Virus record (IMG/VR): IMGVR_UViG_3300033150_002781
Coordinates: 1-38,633 of that record
Length of the DNA: 38,633 nucleotides
Direction: 5' to 3' (one strand)
Origin: a virus
The translations under genes were made by a program, and so were the position numbers. The notes below the pieces were generated by a model that ran no database searches, had not been told where the DNA came from, and worked only from the letters and a program-made list of their open reading frames with translations. Shown piece after piece: positions 22,945 through 30,545 of the stretch. Positions within the stretch are counted from its first letter, which is position 1. Every line of letters begins with the position of its first letter.

Positions 22945-24911
22945 GTTTGTATTATTATAAAATTAATGGTTCAACAATCAGCAGAGTGAAATCTTGTTGG
23001 ACTCACAAGGTAATGACTAATCGGTCTGGAAAATTTGAATTAAAAGTTTCGGATCCGAATAATACAACTTATGATGCTGTTTCAACTGGAGATGAGTTTG
23101 TTGTTTACAGAACTTCTGATGATGCTGTAATGTTTGGAGGTTATTGTGAAAAACCTAAGCGGACTGATAAAAAGAAATCTGAATTAACAATAACTGGAGG
23201 AGATTACACTACTAAAACAAACAACTTAATTATTGAAGCTTCTATTTATAGACGGAGAGAATATTCTGTTATTGTTAGAGATTTGGCTTTCATTAAAAAT
23301 TTGTGTGTGAATGATTCTTTGGATGTCATGGATGCAACAACTGGCTGGACTGCTGCAGGAGATTTTAGTTCTCTGACTGCAGACACTGCTGTTGATAGCA
23401 ATGATAATCCTTATGCGAGATTAGGAACTGCTTGTCTGAAAGTGACTGCAACTCATTCAGCCGGCTCAGGAACTTTAACTAAAACTTTGGGAACAGGAAT
23501 TACAGGAAATGCAGATGATTTTTATGGAGTTTATTTTTTTATTGCAGACACTGCTGATTTAGGAACAAATATTAAATTGCATTTTGCACAAGACAGCTCT
23601 AATTATTATACTATTACTTTAGCAACATCAACGCTTTCTGATGGATGGAATTATGTTTTGTTTGATTCATCTACAAAAACAACTGGTGCAGGAAGTCCGT
23701 CTTTGAATGACATTGATTATTTTCAGTTAGAAGTTGATTTGGATGCAGGAGCAAGCAGTGAAACTATTAGGTTTGATGACTTTAGAAGAATTGAAAATGG
23801 TTTTTTGCCTTCAAATGTTTCTATTACAACTGATTATGTGGAATACATTGAGTTTAAGAATTTAAGTTTATTTAATTGTTGGAAAAAAGTTGCAGACCTG
23901 AAAGAAAACATTTATGATTTTTTTATAGATAAAAGTAAAGTAATTAATTGGGGAGAATTAGGAACTGTTGCTTCTGGAGTCACGCTTTCCAGAGGAACTA
24001 ATTTGATTTCTTTAGATGCCTGGGATGATGACCAGTATTTAGTGAATTGGATTAGAGTCTATGGAAAAAGGCAATTGTTCACTTATGAGGAAACTTTTGA
24101 TGGAGACGGAAGCAATGACACTTTTACTTTAACTTACAAACCGGTTGATGTTTACTGTGAAGTTGACGGAACAAAAAAATTAGGATATAAAGAAGGAGCA
24201 ACAACAACAGATTATGATTACAATGTGGACCAAGAAGCAAACCAGTGTATTTTCCGAACAGGAAAAGAACCAGGTGCAGGAACTGGAAATGTTTATTTCA
24301 GGTATACTTATTCTGTTCCGATTACAATAGAGTATGAAGATAAAACTTCCATTGATACTTATGGTTTGTATGAAGATAAAAAAGAAGAAGAGCATTTAAC
24401 TACGAGACAGGATTGCATTGATTTTGCTACAGAATATGTTGAAAAATATAAAAATCCAATTACGAATGCAATTGCTCATTCAAAGATTGAGCCTACAGTG
24501 GATGTTGGAGAAATTGTTGATGTGAGTAATACTCGTTTTTTTGCTACAACTCAGACTTTTACTGTTGCGGCTGTTAAGAATTTTTTTACTGGAAAGAAAC
24601 ATAGAAGTGAGTTTACTTTGTCTAATGTCAGACAAGACATTGAACAATATCTTGCTGATTTATTGAATAGATTAAATGCTTTGGAAGAGAAAGAAAAAGG
24701 AACAAGTGATTTGAAAACGAGGATGAAAAAGTTTACTGATACTTTGACTTTTGAGGATGACCCGCCAAATAATTTAAGCATTTTAAAAAGAGATATTACT
24801 AAAACAAACACGTGGTATTTTGGTAAACCTCATTTGTTTTCAGAGCCGATTAAGTTTGGAGGAGGAAGCGGACCTTGGAGTGCCAATCAGGTTTCCAATG
24901 CTTCGGATTAA
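22941..24911 (+). CDS. Tail hub/tail-associated protein with carbohydrate-binding-like insert
   Basis: A 656-residue protein from ATG 22941. The N-terminal 120 residues (KFELKVSDPNN, DEFVVYRTSDDAVMFGGYCE, ELTITGGDYT) resemble phage hub domains of the XkdQ/gp27 type. Residues about 128-290 are a jelly-roll-like insert (ATTGWTAAGDF, YYTITLATSTLSDGWNYVLF, IDYFQLEVDLD, IRFDDFRRIEN) like carbohydrate-binding modules. Residues about 383-460 carry a second insert (ETFDGDGSNDTFTLTYKP) resembling that in the terminator-like protein. A coiled coil (LADLLNRLNALEEKEK) near 570 precedes the end. It probably caps the tail tip and touches host glycans. Confidence 0.72.
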   Translation: MSLYYYKINGSTISRVKSCWTHKVMTNRSGKFELKVSDPNNTTYDAVSTGDEFVVYRTSDDAVMFGGYCEKPKRTDKKKSELTITGGDYTTKTNNLIIEASIYRRREYSVIVRDLAFIKNLCVNDSLDVMDATTGWTAAGDFSSLTADTAVDSNDNPYARLGTACLKVTATHSAGSGTLTKTLGTGITGNADDFYGVYFFIADTADLGTNIKLHFAQDSSNYYTITLATSTLSDGWNYVLFDSSTKTTGAGSPSLNDIDYFQLEVDLDAGASSETIRFDDFRRIENGFLPSNVSITTDYVEYIEFKNLSLFNCWKKVADLKENIYDFFIDKSKVINWGELGTVASGVTLSRGTNLISLDAWDDDQYLVNWIRVYGKRQLFTYEETFDGDGSNDTFTLTYKPVDVYCEVDGTKKLGYKEGATTTDYDYNVDQEANQCIFRTGKEPGAGTGNVYFRYTYSVPITIEYEDKTSIDTYGLYEDKKEEEHLTTRQDCIDFATEYVEKYKNPITNAIAHSKIEPTVDVGEIVDVSNTRFFATTQTFTVAAVKNFFTGKKHRSEFTLSNVRQDIEQYLADLLNRLNALEEKEKGTSDLKTRMKKFTDTLTFEDDPPNNLSILKRDITKTNTWYFGKPHLFSEPIKFGGGSGPWSANQVSNASD

Positions 24912-24923
24912 GGAGGAATTTAA

Positions 24924-25379
24924 ATGCAGGATAAATGTTTGATGAAAGGACATCTGAAAGTTTTTACACGAAAGAAAGGAGGAGTTTGGGAGAAGAGAGT
25001 TGATTTAGATAATTTAATTGTAGATCTTGGATTGGACTTGGCCAGAGACAATGTTTTTGGTTCTCAATCTTTTTATGTTCAATGGGGAGCTGTTTCAGAT
25101 AACACTGTGACTCCGGCTGCAGGAGACACTTCATTGGGAGGAAATGAAGTTAGAAATGCTTTTTTGAAAACAGATTTAACTACGAGTAAACAATTTTATG
25201 GAGAATATTATGTTGCAGGAACTGAATGGACTGGTGCAGGAATTTCTAATGTTTCAAAAGCAGGATTGTATTACAAAGCGACTGGGAGTTTTTTGTTTAA
25301 TGTAGCAAAATTTGACCAAATTGCAGTGGATACTTCAATAGAAATGCTTGTTCAGTGGACTATAACGTTATCTGGATAA
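24924..25379 (+). CDS. Baseplate/tail-tip protein
   Basis: A 151-residue protein behind AAGGAGG. It opens with a beta hairpin (HLKVFTRKKGGVWEKRVDLDNLIVD). A later region has G/T-rich strands (SKQFYGEYYVAGTEWTGAGISNVSKAGLY) and it ends MLVQWTITLSG. The pattern resembles small tail-tip proteins encoded before collar fibres. The exact role is unknown. Confidence 0.6.
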   Translation: MQDKCLMKGHLKVFTRKKGGVWEKRVDLDNLIVDLGLDLARDNVFGSQSFYVQWGAVSDNTVTPAAGDTSLGGNEVRNAFLKTDLTTSKQFYGEYYVAGTEWTGAGISNVSKAGLYYKATGSFLFNVAKFDQIAVDTSIEMLVQWTITLSG

Positions 25380-25386
25380 AAAAAAG

Positions 25387-25415
25387 TAAAAGTATTTATA
25401 TGAGAATGGAGGAGA
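25387..25415 (+). promoter_or_regulatory. Promoter of the collar-fibre gene
   Basis: AGTATTTATATG places TTTATATG at 25395-25402, so the predicted start (about 25424) nearly coincides with the ATG at 25423. A GGAGGAG ribosome site also lies upstream and would serve read-through transcripts from the tail operon. Confidence 0.5.
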
Positions 25416-25422
25416 TTTTAAC

Positions 25423-26208
25423 ATGGCAAGAGAAATAGCAAATAATGAATATGGGTATGCTTGCAGAATTGCTAATATAAAAGAAGCGGCAAAAGGAAAT
25501 AAAGTTTTAAGCGGTTGTGCAGTGACTGCAAATGTTACGCCAGATATGTTTGTTAATGTTGCGGCTGGAGTAGTAAAAATAAATGAAGCTCGTGTGACAG
25601 TTTCTTCTGTTTCTAATCAGGCTATTACTGTAGCTGATGGTTCTAATCCAAGAAGAGACATTCTTGAAGTTGGAGCAAACGGAACAGTGGATTATACTGC
25701 AGGAACTCCTGCGGCAATTCCTTATCCGCCTGATTTAGCGGAAGACCATATTTTGTTGGCTGTAATTGAAGTTCCGGCTTCTGATACTACAATTAGTTCA
25801 GACCAGATTAAAGATTCAAGAATGTTGGAGCAAGGTTTTGGCACCCAGGTTCCAATTGGAGGAATTATTCCATGGATGTCAAATATTACTGGGACTCCGT
25901 CTTTGCCGACTGGATGGGCTTTATGTGATGGTTCAACTATTTCTGATTCTGACAGTCCTTTGGATGGTCAAGTTATTCCAGACATGAATGCTGATAATCG
26001 TTTTTTGAGAGGTTCTGATACTGCCGGAGGAACAGGAGGACAGGAAACTTTAGATTTACAACACACTCACGGATTAAGTTCAAGTTGTAGTTCTGCAGGA
26101 GTAGGAGCCGGTTGTGCAGGAGGATATTCTGCGGCTAATGCTTTAAGCAATGGAACAGACATTAAACCGAAATACATTAATGTGGTGTGGATTATTAGGA
26201 TTAAGTGA
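25423..26208 (+). CDS. Tail fibre with phage collar domain
   Basis: A 261-residue protein. The N-terminal 135 residues are a beta-rich adaptor (NVAAGVVKINEARVTVSSV, LAVIEVPASDTTISSDQI). Residues about 145-200 match the phage tail collar domain: GGIIPWMSN, LPTGWALCDGST, PDMNADNRFLRGSD. The C-terminal region has the QHTHG metal-binding motif of trimeric short fibres and ends KPKYINVVWIIRIK. It probably binds the host surface. Confidence 0.87.
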   Translation: MAREIANNEYGYACRIANIKEAAKGNKVLSGCAVTANVTPDMFVNVAAGVVKINEARVTVSSVSNQAITVADGSNPRRDILEVGANGTVDYTAGTPAAIPYPPDLAEDHILLAVIEVPASDTTISSDQIKDSRMLEQGFGTQVPIGGIIPWMSNITGTPSLPTGWALCDGSTISDSDSPLDGQVIPDMNADNRFLRGSDTAGGTGGQETLDLQHTHGLSSSCSSAGVGAGCAGGYSAANALSNGTDIKPKYINVVWIIRIK

Positions 26209-26212
26209 TTTT

Positions 26213-26557
26213 ATGGGAATAAGACAAGAGCTTGGAATTAACGGAGAACACAGAGTTTTAGGAAATGAAATTGATGCCGCTGAATTTAGAGGATATATGA
26301 TTTCTGAAGTCAAGCACTTGAAGGAATTAATTAATGAAGGAAAAAAAGAAAGGCGTTATGATGTAAAAGTTTTTAAGGAATTTTGTAAAGAATGTCAGAC
26401 AACACAAAACAAAAGGCATATTGCTGTTCAGAATGAATTAAAAGTTTTGAATGCTTTTAAGAATAAAGCTTTGGGTTTGGCTTTGGTTGTTGGAGGATTG
26501 GGGGCAGGAATTTTTCAGTTTTTTTTAGACGTTTATTTTAAATTTAGAGGAGGATAA
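26213..26557 (+). CDS. Coiled-coil protein with C-terminal membrane segment (holin-associated)
   Basis: A 114-residue protein. A charged helical N-terminus (EVKHLKELINEGKKERR) is followed by a single membrane segment near the end (LGLALVVGGLGAGIFQFFL). This layout resembles XhlA-type lysis partners. Two more membrane proteins follow, so a lysis cassette is likely. The ribosome site is weak and follows the collar gene stop by 4 bases. Confidence 0.62.
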   Translation: MGIRQELGINGEHRVLGNEIDAAEFRGYMISEVKHLKELINEGKKERRYDVKVFKEFCKECQTTQNKRHIAVQNELKVLNAFKNKALGLALVVGGLGAGIFQFFLDVYFKFRGG

Positions 26558-26561
26558 TTTT

Positions 26562-26840
26562 ATGGAAGAAATATTTTATCAAGCAGCATACGGTGCTATT
26601 GCAGGAGGAGTTCTTGCGGCTGCAGGATGGTTTAAAAGTCAGGACAAATATGGTAGGATAGAGGCTATAGAATTGAAGAAGTTCCTTAAGACAGTCACTT
26701 TAGGCATAGTGATTGGAGGAATTGCGGGTTATAGTGGCTTGCAGAAGGATTTAATTGCTTCAGCACCTATCTATTCTGGACTAACTTACGTTATTGAGAG
26801 TTTGTTTAAAGGATTTTCAAGGCATGCAGCTAAGAACTAA
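26562..26840 (+). CDS. Holin-like membrane protein
   Basis: A 92-residue protein behind GAGGAGG. Hydrophobic segments lie at about 7-24 (AAYGAIAGGVLAAAGWF) and 45-62 (TVTLGIVIGGIAGYSGL), with a weaker third near 66-80. Size and topology fit a holin, which would make pores in the host membrane at the end of infection. No endolysin gene is adjacent. Confidence 0.6.
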   Translation: MEEIFYQAAYGAIAGGVLAAAGWFKSQDKYGRIEAIELKKFLKTVTLGIVIGGIAGYSGLQKDLIASAPIYSGLTYVIESLFKGFSRHAAKN

Positions 26841-26848
26841 AGGTGGAA

Positions 26849-27013
26849 ATGTGGAACGAAAAGAGTCTTGTGTTATTGATAGGATTGGCTTTCCTGTTAA
26901 TTTGGTTATTGATTGAATTCCTTAATTGGACACGCAAAGGAGGCTCTTTTTGTTTGGATTGGCCAGAAGAAAAGCTTTTAAATAAAGGAAACGCATTATT
27001 TGTAGTGCTTTAG
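26849..27013 (+). CDS. Single-span membrane microprotein
   Basis: Fifty-four residues, with GGTGGAAATG around the start. Residues 6-28 are strongly hydrophobic (LVLLIGLAFLLIWLLIEFL), flanked by charged ends. It is probably the last gene of the lysis cassette. Its 3' end overlaps the promoter of the candidate RNA, so the C-terminal part may be under two constraints. Confidence 0.55.
   Translation: MWNEKSLVLLIGLAFLLIWLLIEFLNWTRKGGSFCLDWPEEKLLNKGNALFVVL
26968..27006 (+). promoter_or_regulatory. Promoter for the candidate structured RNA
   Basis: GAAAAGCTTTTAAATAAAGG contains TTTAAATA at 26977-26984 with the same AAAGC upstream element as the late promoters. The predicted start is near 27007, followed not by a gene but by a GC-rich foldable segment. 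Confidence 0.55.
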
Positions 27014-27150
27014 CTTGGGCGGGTAGGAAGGTCAAGTAATTGCGAGGCTTGAAAGCGGAGCATTTATGCTTTTTTCTTTGCCGAAAAGAGAGCTTGGGCA
27101 GCAACTCTGTTTTACTAAAACCTCCGTTGCTGTCCTTTGCTGCCATTTTT
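27007..27150 (+). ncRNA. Candidate structured noncoding RNA
   Basis: The segment is GC-richer than its surroundings and has no accepted gene on either strand. It can form several helices: GCTT 27013-27016 with AAGC 27053-27056, and inside it TCAAG 27032-27036 with CTTGA 27048-27052. The main hairpin pairs GGGCAGCAAC 27096-27105 with GTTGCTGTCC 27126-27135 (10 pairs, one G-U). Inside that, GTTTT pairs with AAAAC. The loop side exposes ACCTCC at 27120-27125, complementary to GGAGG ribosome sites. A T-tract at 27146-27150 could end the transcript. No known RNA family was recognised. A minus-strand frame here looks like a shadow. Confidence 0.45.
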
Positions 27151-27275
27151 CAATTAAATTAATCAATTAAATTAATCAATAAATTAAATTTATATAAATA
27201 AATTTATTTATTTCAAACTATTTCATTTATTTCATTTAGTTTTTCAAACTATTTGGTTTGTTAACTAGCAAGGTT
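27150..27275. repeat. AT-rich iteron-like region: possible origin or operator
   Basis: Three tandem 13-bp units occur at 27150-27188 (TCAATTAAATTAA twice, then TCAATAAATTAAA). An 18-bp palindrome core TAAATAAATTTATTTA lies at 27195-27210. The 13-mer TTTCAAACTATTT occurs twice, at 27211 and 27242, 31 bp apart. The region is nearly pure A+T, noncoding, and directly precedes two ribbon-helix-helix genes. It could be their operator, a partition site or a replication origin. Confidence 0.5.
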
Positions 27276-27316
27276 TAATAATATCTTATTGTTTAATTGT
27301 TATGGAGGATTTTTTT

Positions 27317-27490
27317 ATGATGAAACCTGGAAGACCAAGAAAATATGATGAGTTTTTAGTTCCTTTAACTTTAAGCATTCCTAAGGCTTTGAAAGCTAAG
27401 ATAAGAGAATTTGCTTGGAAGAAGAAAAAAAGTGTTAATGAGATTGTAATTGAACTTTTGAAAGATTATTTAGATGGAGTTGATGAATGA
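27317..27490 (+). CDS. Ribbon-helix-helix DNA-binding protein
   Basis: Fifty-seven residues. The ATG at 27317 is preferred because GGAGG lies between it and the decoy ATG at 27302. After a basic GRPRKYDE arm comes FLVPLTLSIPKALKAKI (beta strand, helix) and SVNEIVIELLKDYL (second helix), the RHH pattern of MetJ/Arc-type dimers. It is likely a repressor, perhaps of its own AT-rich upstream region or of the palindromic early promoters. The next gene overlaps it and begins with a near-copy of its first residues. Confidence 0.78.
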   Translation: MMKPGRPRKYDEFLVPLTLSIPKALKAKIREFAWKKKKSVNEIVIELLKDYLDGVDE

Positions 27491-28020
27491 TGCCTGCTGG
27501 AAGACCTAAAAAGTATGATGAAAATTTGACGCCTGTTGGTTTGTTATTGCCTAATTCTATGAAGGAATCTTTGTTTTTGGAATCTCAAGGTAAAAATTTA
27601 AGCATGAATGAATATGTGATTTCTTTAGTTATTTCTTCTGATAAGGAATTGGCTCAAAATTTGGCTGTTCATTTTAAGGAAATGAAAGAAGAATTACAGT
27701 CTAAAACAAATCAATTGAATGAATTAAGCAGAGAGTTTTCTAAGTTTACTCAAAAGAGAAGCAATATTGGAAGTTTTTTGTTTACTGAAGTTGAAGAGGA
27801 TCCAGAAACAAAAGAAGTCATGGACTCTGTTGTTGATGGAATGAAAGAAAATTTTGTTGTTAAGGCCAGACAGGATAAGGTTTCTGCTTTACATGCTTTT
27901 ACGGAGCTGGGTTTTAGTCGTTTTTCTGAAAGAATGCTTGAAAGAAATAAATTGATTAAACGGCCTGCTTGGATTAAAGTTTTGTTAAAGAAAAAATTAT
28001 TGAGTGTTTTTGGAGAATGA
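27487..28020 (+). CDS. Ribbon-helix-helix protein with coiled-coil extension
   Basis: A 177-residue protein starting in an ATGATG that overlaps the previous stop. The N-terminal 50 residues repeat the RHH pattern and the PAGRPKKYDENLTPVGLLLP arm of the upstream protein, suggesting tandem duplication. Residues about 55-90 form a coiled coil (AVHFKEMKEELQSKTNQLNELSRE in parts). The C-terminal domain is helical and basic. The two may form a two-repressor switch or a partition-like pair. Confidence 0.73.
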   Translation: MMPAGRPKKYDENLTPVGLLLPNSMKESLFLESQGKNLSMNEYVISLVISSDKELAQNLAVHFKEMKEELQSKTNQLNELSREFSKFTQKRSNIGSFLFTEVEEDPETKEVMDSVVDGMKENFVVKARQDKVSALHAFTELGFSRFSERMLERNKLIKRPAWIKVLLKKKLLSVFGE

Positions 28021-28024
28021 TTTG

Positions 28025-28216
28025 ATGACAGAATTTAAAATTTTAACAAGTACAAGCAAAGAAATGTTTGAAAAGGAATTAACTAAACTGACAGATGAAG
28101 GATGGTTGTTGCTTTCAAGAGAAGCCTTGATTGTAACAGAGAAGAAAACAGGTATTCAAAATATGCCTTCTGAGCCAAGGTATACTGTTTTATTGCATTT
28201 AAAAATCAAAAGATGA
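28025..28216 (+). CDS. DUF1737/DUF4177-like small protein
   Basis: Sixty-three residues from ATG 28025 with GGAGAATG upstream. The pattern EFKILTS, EMFEKELTKLTDEGWLLLSREALI, YTVLLHLKIK (strand, helix with EGW, strands) resembles the small DUF1737/4177 fold. Function unknown. Confidence 0.6.
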   Translation: MTEFKILTSTSKEMFEKELTKLTDEGWLLLSREALIVTEKKTGIQNMPSEPRYTVLLHLKIKR

Positions 28217-28225
28217 TGGGATTAT

Positions 28226-28375
28226 ATGGTTAAATACCCAAAAAAATGTCCTAAGTGTAATTCAACTAAAGTTTCAAGGATGGAATTTTCTTTTAGATGC
28301 AGGAAGTGTGGTTTTGTTTCTAAACGCAGGTTTTATAAAGCTTCTGAAAAGGCAACGTTTATAAAGACCAAATGA
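28226..28375 (+). CDS. Zinc-ribbon microprotein
   Basis: Forty-nine residues: CPKC near residue 8 and CRKC near residue 30, about 20 residues apart, form a classic zinc ribbon. The basic tail suggests nucleic-acid contact. The TATA box of the next operon lies inside its last codons. Confidence 0.65.
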   Translation: MVKYPKKCPKCNSTKVSRMEFSFRCRKCGFVSKRRFYKASEKATFIKTK

Positions 28376-28397
28376 GTAATATTAAATGTCATTTAAT
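28351..28397 (+). promoter_or_regulatory. Archaeal-type promoter with 19-bp palindromic operator
   Basis: GCAACGTTTATAAAG carries TTTATAAA at 28358-28365. The perfect palindrome ATTAAATGTCATTTAAT occupies 28381-28397 (one more pair outside), centred at 28389, again about 27 bases after the middle of the TATA box. The TATA-to-palindrome distance equals that at 4776-4815. Confidence 0.7.
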
Positions 28398-28422
28398 AAA
28401 TTAAATTCGGAGGTTTTAGAAA

Positions 28423-28542
28423 ATGGATTTAAAAGGTGTTGAAAAAGAATTTCAGGAAATGGAATTCAGAAAAAACATGAAAATGCAGCAAGAAGATTAC
28501 GCTACTGAATTAGAGAATGAATTATTGGAGGTGTCAGAGTGA
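28423..28542 (+). CDS. Small helical microprotein
   Basis: Thirty-nine residues behind TTCGGAGGTTTTAG, a leader shared with the gene at 30978. It is a single charged amphipathic helix with many E, K, M and Q. It overlaps the next start (GTGA). Confidence 0.55.
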   Translation: MDLKGVEKEFQEMEFRKNMKMQQEDYATELENELLEVSE

Positions 28543-28622
28543 ACTGGGAAGAATTTGTAAAAGACAATGTGCAGGTTAGAAGAACTTCAAGTTTTTCAAG
28601 ACATTATGGAAAGCTTTTGTAA
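28539..28622 (+). CDS. Microprotein
   Basis: Twenty-seven residues from a GTG with GGAGGTG at proper spacing, overlapping the previous stop. The sequence MNWEEFVKDNVQVRRTSSFS has no recognised motif. The ribosome site is the main support. Confidence 0.42.
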   Translation: MNWEEFVKDNVQVRRTSSFSRHYGKLL

Positions 28623-28678
28623 TTCACCTTACGAAAGACAGTTTGGCACAAATGATGGGAGTAATGGAGGTAATTGTA

Positions 28679-28867
28679 ATGGATTTAGAAAAAGAAAAAT
28701 ATTTTGTTGCGAAAGGCATGTGTGAATACGGAGGAAGCTTTGTAAATTATTTAGGTAATGCTTTGCATCATGCTGATCCCAATAATGTAAAAAGAATCAA
28801 GAAAGCTTTTCCTGAATACTGGAAAAAGTATTTGAAGATAGGACAAAACATGAAGGCGGAATTTTGA
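28679..28867 (+). CDS. Small conserved-looking virus protein
   Basis: Sixty-two residues from ATG 28679, chosen for the GGAGG just before. It contains EKYFVAKGMCEYGGSFVNYLG, a helix ending in HHADPNNVKRI, then FPEYWKKYL. I recall near-identical phrases in small phage proteins of unknown function. No catalytic motif. Confidence 0.65.
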   Translation: MDLEKEKYFVAKGMCEYGGSFVNYLGNALHHADPNNVKRIKKAFPEYWKKYLKIGQNMKAEF

Positions 28868-29028
28868 TGAGTTATGAACTTTGTAGTGATTGTAATACAA
28901 CTGGCAAAATTGATGGACATGAATGTTCAGTTTGCCATGGCAAAGGCTGGGTTTTTTGGGAACCTGAAATTGAAACAGAAAGCGAGGACATGAGAGCTTT
29001 TGGCGACCATTTGCAGGATTGGATTTGA
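28867..29028 (+). CDS. DnaJ-type zinc-finger microprotein
   Basis: Fifty-three residues; the ATG overlaps the previous TGA. CSDCNTTGKI and CSVCHGKG form two C-x-x-C-type knuckles; the second, but not the first, has the GxG tail of the DnaJ cysteine-rich domain. The C-terminal part is acidic. It is comparable to the protein at 6898. Confidence 0.62.
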   Translation: MSYELCSDCNTTGKIDGHECSVCHGKGWVFWEPEIETESEDMRAFGDHLQDWI

Positions 29029-29298
29029 ATGAATAAAAAAAAGCTTTATGCAAGAGCCTTAAAAAAATGGGGAGAAATGTTCCAAATTGTAATGATCTTT
29101 GAAGAGATGTCTGAATTAACTAAGGCTCTTACAAAATATTTGCGAGGAAAAGAAGGCAGAATTGGAATTACTGAAGAGATTGTTGATGTTCAAATAATGT
29201 GCGAGCAGTTAATTCAGATGTTTGGAACTGAAGAGGCTATTCCGATTATTAAAAAAAGGAAATTGCTGTATCTTCAGCAGTTGCTTAAAAGGAAGTGA
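29029..29298 (+). CDS. MazG-like nucleotide pyrophosphohydrolase
   Basis: An 89-residue single-domain protein. The helical EExxE and ExxD signature of the MazG family is present: FEEMSEL (E25, E26, E29) and TEEIVDVQ (E50, D53). The enzyme hydrolyses (d)NTPs or alarmones to monophosphates using Mg2+. In viruses it may adjust nucleotide pools or host starvation signals. No clear ribosome site; it follows the previous stop directly. Confidence 0.8.
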   Translation: MNKKKLYARALKKWGEMFQIVMIFEEMSELTKALTKYLRGKEGRIGITEEIVDVQIMCEQLIQMFGTEEAIPIIKKRKLLYLQQLLKRK

Positions 29299-29302
29299 TT
29301 TT

Positions 29303-29503
29303 GTGGCAGAGAATAAAGTTGTTTTGTTTGTCAAGAACAAAGTTTTAGAGGAAGGCTCCCGGGAGCTTGTTATTTCTAATGAACTAAAGCCTGGCAGTGG
29401 AATTCAATTTGATAAGAATGGAAAGAAGGAACGTGTTTTGGCTGTTGGGAAAGCAAAGATTTTTCGGGTAGAATCTGGAATAATTTTATTGGAGGAGAAA
29501 TGA
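29303..29503 (+). CDS. Small beta-rich hypothetical protein
   Basis: Sixty-six residues from GTG 29303 with AAAGGAAG upstream. It is mainly beta strands (KVVLFVKNKVLEEG, KERVLAVGKAKIFRVESGIILLEE). Its end overlaps the next ATG. No family recognised. Confidence 0.58.
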   Translation: MAENKVVLFVKNKVLEEGSRELVISNELKPGSGIQFDKNGKKERVLAVGKAKIFRVESGIILLEEK

Positions 29504-29682
29504 TGTATGTAAAATGGGATGGAACTACTTATCAAGGCGGAGGAGAAATCAAATTATATGCAAGCATTGTTTTGACAGAAAAAGAATATGACAAAATACT
29601 TGGAAAAAACAAAAAGATTGAAAAGTTTGAGGAGAAACTGGCGAAAGAAATATTAAAATCTTTTTGGAGACAACTCAGGTGA
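29500..29682 (+). CDS. Hypothetical protein
   Basis: Sixty residues starting in ATGATG with TTGGAGGAG upstream. A beta hairpin (YVKWDGTTYQGGGEIKLYASIVL) is followed by a lysine-rich helix. No family recognised. Confidence 0.55.
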   Translation: MMYVKWDGTTYQGGGEIKLYASIVLTEKEYDKILGKNKKIEKFEEKLAKEILKSFWRQLR

Positions 29683-29686
29683 TTTG

Positions 29687-30235
29687 ATGTTAAAGCACGT
29701 TTGTATTTGTGGTTCAAAAAAGTTTTTTGTTAATAGAAGAATAAAGATGCTTCAATGTGTAGAATGTAAGCAGAGGTTTGCACATCATTCAGATTCTTTG
29801 AGATGGAAAAAATATGATATGCCTTTCAAAGAAAAAGTCAAAGAAATTGTTGATGAAACAAGCCAGAATATTTCTGAATGGATTGGAAAGACAAAAGAGA
29901 TTTCTAAAAAAGAATGGATGAAACAATTTGGAATAAAGAAATACAAAAAAAAATTAGTTGTTTCTATTCCGGAACATAAAGAAATTGATTTTAAGGCTCA
30001 AAAGGAATGGTATGATGAAACTTTTCTGAAGCCACACATCAAAAAGAAATGGAGTTTTATAATTGGCTTTTTAAACAAAAAAAATTCTTTTAAATTTTTG
30101 AATACTTTTCATTTAGGAAAGTTGAGAGGAAGGCATGCTGCACGGGCATGTCAAAAGGATTTAAGGAATATTGGAATTGAAACTACGATTAAGTTTACTG
30201 CGAATCGGTCTGCAGTTTTGGAGTTGAAACAATGA
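29687..30235 (+). CDS. Zinc-ribbon protein with long basic helical region
   Basis: A 182-residue protein from ATG 29687. The N-terminal ribbon reads CICGSKKFF...CVECKQRF (two cysteine pairs). The rest is rich in K and W, with an HLGKLRGRHAARACQKDLR segment near residue 140 that looks like a basic nucleic-acid-binding helix. The function is unknown. It overlaps the next gene by 4 bases. Confidence 0.6.
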   Translation: MLKHVCICGSKKFFVNRRIKMLQCVECKQRFAHHSDSLRWKKYDMPFKEKVKEIVDETSQNISEWIGKTKEISKKEWMKQFGIKKYKKKLVVSIPEHKEIDFKAQKEWYDETFLKPHIKKKWSFIIGFLNKKNSFKFLNTFHLGKLRGRHAARACQKDLRNIGIETTIKFTANRSAVLELKQ

Positions 30236-30453
30236 AGTATTTGGATAGAATTGATTTATTTTTTTGGGATAAAACAGATGCGTTAATGGCTTGGCTAATT
30301 AAAAGGTATGGAGGAATTCCGCCTCTTACTTGGAAAGCAATTTGTAATGAGAAATGGTTTTTTTCTCATAGGTATGTTGCTTCAAGAAAAATAGGAGTTA
30401 GGAAGATCTATAATGTCCGGACTGAAAAGTTTACTTGTGAAGTGATTGAGTGA
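30232..30453 (+). CDS. Hypothetical protein
   Basis: Seventy-three residues; the ATG overlaps the previous stop. It is rich in W and basic residues (WLIKRYGGIPPLTWKAICNEKWFF). No motif recognised. The GTG of the next small gene overlaps its stop. Confidence 0.55.
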   Translation: MKYLDRIDLFFWDKTDALMAWLIKRYGGIPPLTWKAICNEKWFFSHRYVASRKIGVRKIYNVRTEKFTCEVIE

Positions 30454-30545
30454 AGCTGAGGAATTTGCGGCCATTGGATTTTATTGTTTCTGAAATCAAA
30501 GAGGAATACCCAATATTAAATAAAAAGCAGGAGGATTGTTTGTGA
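30450..30545 (+). CDS. Microprotein
   Basis: Thirty-one residues from a GTG overlapping the previous stop (GTGA). The ribosome site is weak. It is kept because it joins two coupled genes without a gap and its end overlaps the next start. Confidence 0.4.
   Translation: MKLRNLRPLDFIVSEIKEEYPILNKKQEDCL

Noticed and set aside
26922-27146. 74-residue minus-strand frame over the candidate RNA
   Set aside because: No ribosome site or family, and it would be the only gene on this strand. A plus-strand promoter and helices explain the segment better, although a small protein is not fully excluded.
27150-27260. Possible CRISPR array in the AT-rich repeats
   Set aside because: The tandem units are 13 bp with no spacers, and the other pair has a single 18-bp gap. 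This is not an array.
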